Assembly (NCBI GenBank): GCA_024644285.1
Contig: JAHELH010000173.1
Coordinates: forward strand, 1 to 5,690
Direction: 5' to 3'
Length of the DNA: 5,690 bases
DNA from: Paracoccaceae bacterium
GTDB lineage: Bacteria; Pseudomonadota; Alphaproteobacteria; Rhodobacterales; Rhodobacteraceae
Part shown: positions 5,249 through 5,690 of the stretch, one piece after another
How the letters are laid out: each line of letters starts with the position of its first letter
Position numbering within the stretch: position 1 is the stretch's first letter
Program-made: the position numbers and the translations under genes
Notes under the pieces: generated by a model
Seen by the model: only the letters and a program-made list of their open reading frames with translations
Databases searched by the model: none
Told to the model about the DNA's origin: nothing

Positions 5249-5690
5249 ATGGCACGTTTTGTTGCACGCGCAGGATTCCGCAATATCGCATGTGCCGGCT
5301 TGACCTGCACGCTTCTGGCAACCGCCGCGCTATCCGAACCTCTGTGCCCCGACCTGACCGACAAGGTGCAGTTCGACGACAGGATGCACGAAACTTGCGT
5401 CAAGCTGTGGTCCGAGGTGAAGAGCCCCAGCAATCTGGACGGAACGCCGAAACCGCTGGATCAGTACGAGGCGGCGGTCGGCAAGTTCTTCAACAAGTTC
5501 TGCTACCGGGATCCGAGGCTTGTGGACAAGGCAGGCAACGGCTGGGTGCGCGACAAGGATGTGCGCGATACCGGCCCCTTCGTCGCCTGGCGCGACGAAA
5601 ACAACCAATGGACCGGCGAATACCACGGCCTGCACAAGCCGGTGGTGATCTGGTACTCACCCGAGATGCTGCCTTGGCTGGAACGCAACC
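5249..5690 (+). CDS. exported protein of unknown function, N-terminal part (cut by right edge)
   Basis: The frame is open from the ATG at 5249 to the window end, giving 147 residues with no stop. GGAGGGAG (5234-5241) lies upstream, with about ten bases between GGAGG and the ATG, slightly long but acceptable. Residues 1-29 look like a Sec signal peptide: basic start MARFVARAGFR, hydrophobic core, and a likely cut after ALS (27-29) before EPLCPDL. There is no good lipobox. The visible mature part is soluble-looking, rich in Trp and charged residues, with three cysteines (C33, C50, C85) that could form disulfides in the periplasm. The most motif-like stretch is GWVRDKDVRDTGPF (98-111), followed by WTGEYHGLHKPVVIWYSPEMLPWLERN (121-147). 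I do not recognise a characterised family. A faint memory links the WVRDK..RDTGP / YSPE pattern with periplasmic proteins carrying a later cytochrome-like or P460-like section, but no CXXCH is present in the visible part and I would not rely on it. Confidence 0.85.
   Translation, partial: MARFVARAGFRNIACAGLTCTLLATAALSEPLCPDLTDKVQFDDRMHETCVKLWSEVKSPSNLDGTPKPLDQYEAAVGKFFNKFCYRDPRLVDKAGNGWVRDKDVRDTGPFVAWRDENNQWTGEYHGLHKPVVIWYSPEMLPWLERN

Noticed and set aside
4462..5433. 323-codon minus-strand frame opposite the CoA-transferase 3' end and the exported-protein gene
   Set aside because: It is Ser/Arg/Pro-rich with no domain, and it crosses a terminator-like region and two supported plus-strand genes.
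5330..5688. Two overlapping minus-strand frames (5330-5635 and 5503-5688) at the right edge
   Set aside because: They are antisense to the exported-protein frame, which has a signal peptide and ribosome binding site. They show no features of their own.
1..5690. CRISPR arrays, insertion sequences, integrases, toxin-antitoxin or defence genes
   Set aside because: I saw no regularly spaced repeats, terminal inverted repeats with a transposase, or proteins of these families on either strand.

Overview
This is a G+C-rich window (about two thirds G+C by eye). Its protein sequences and gene types look like an alphaproteobacterium of the Rhodobacterales (Roseobacter group or a relative). The organism assignment is an inference from protein style: the ASADH, the RbsK with its N-terminal VFVADTAYR segment, and the ZntB with GIN in place of GMN. 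No marker gene proves it.

Layout from left to right. (1) Bases 1-798, + strand: the C-terminal part of a ZntB/CorA-type zinc transporter, cut by the left edge. (2) Bases 857-932, + strand: a complete tRNA-Trp (CCA anticodon, encoded CCA end). (3) Bases 933-1068: a somewhat AT-richer spacer with no convincing gene, closed by a perfect 10-bp-stem hairpin (1069-1094) lying between the tRNA and the convergent rbsK. (4) Bases 1095-3865, - strand: three genes in one direction, in transcription order asd (aspartate-semialdehyde dehydrogenase), an SGNH/GDSL esterase resembling the Mycobacterium MsAcT-type arylesterase/acyltransferases, and rbsK (ribokinase). Each junction is a 73-nt gap; the first holds an 8-bp hairpin and the second only short palindromes. 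(5) Bases 3866-3958: a 93-bp divergent intergenic region. (6) Bases 3959-5155, + strand: a complete CaiB/BaiF (family III) CoA-transferase with a strong Shine-Dalgarno. (7) Bases 5249-5690, + strand: the start of an unrecognised exported protein with a Sec signal peptide, running off the right edge and preceded by a possible promoter and a small inverted repeat.

The genes are mostly housekeeping or general metabolism: zinc transport, Trp decoding, the Asp-family amino-acid and diaminopimelate pathway, sugar phosphorylation, ester chemistry and CoA-thioester chemistry. Nothing shows that they form one pathway. I found no IS element, CRISPR array, integrase or toxin-antitoxin pair, and no clear evidence of a novel multi-gene system. 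The items most worth a second look are the unknown secreted protein and its upstream palindrome, the MsAcT-like esterase, and the tRNA-Trp flank, where an antisense reading frame is a known annotation trap.
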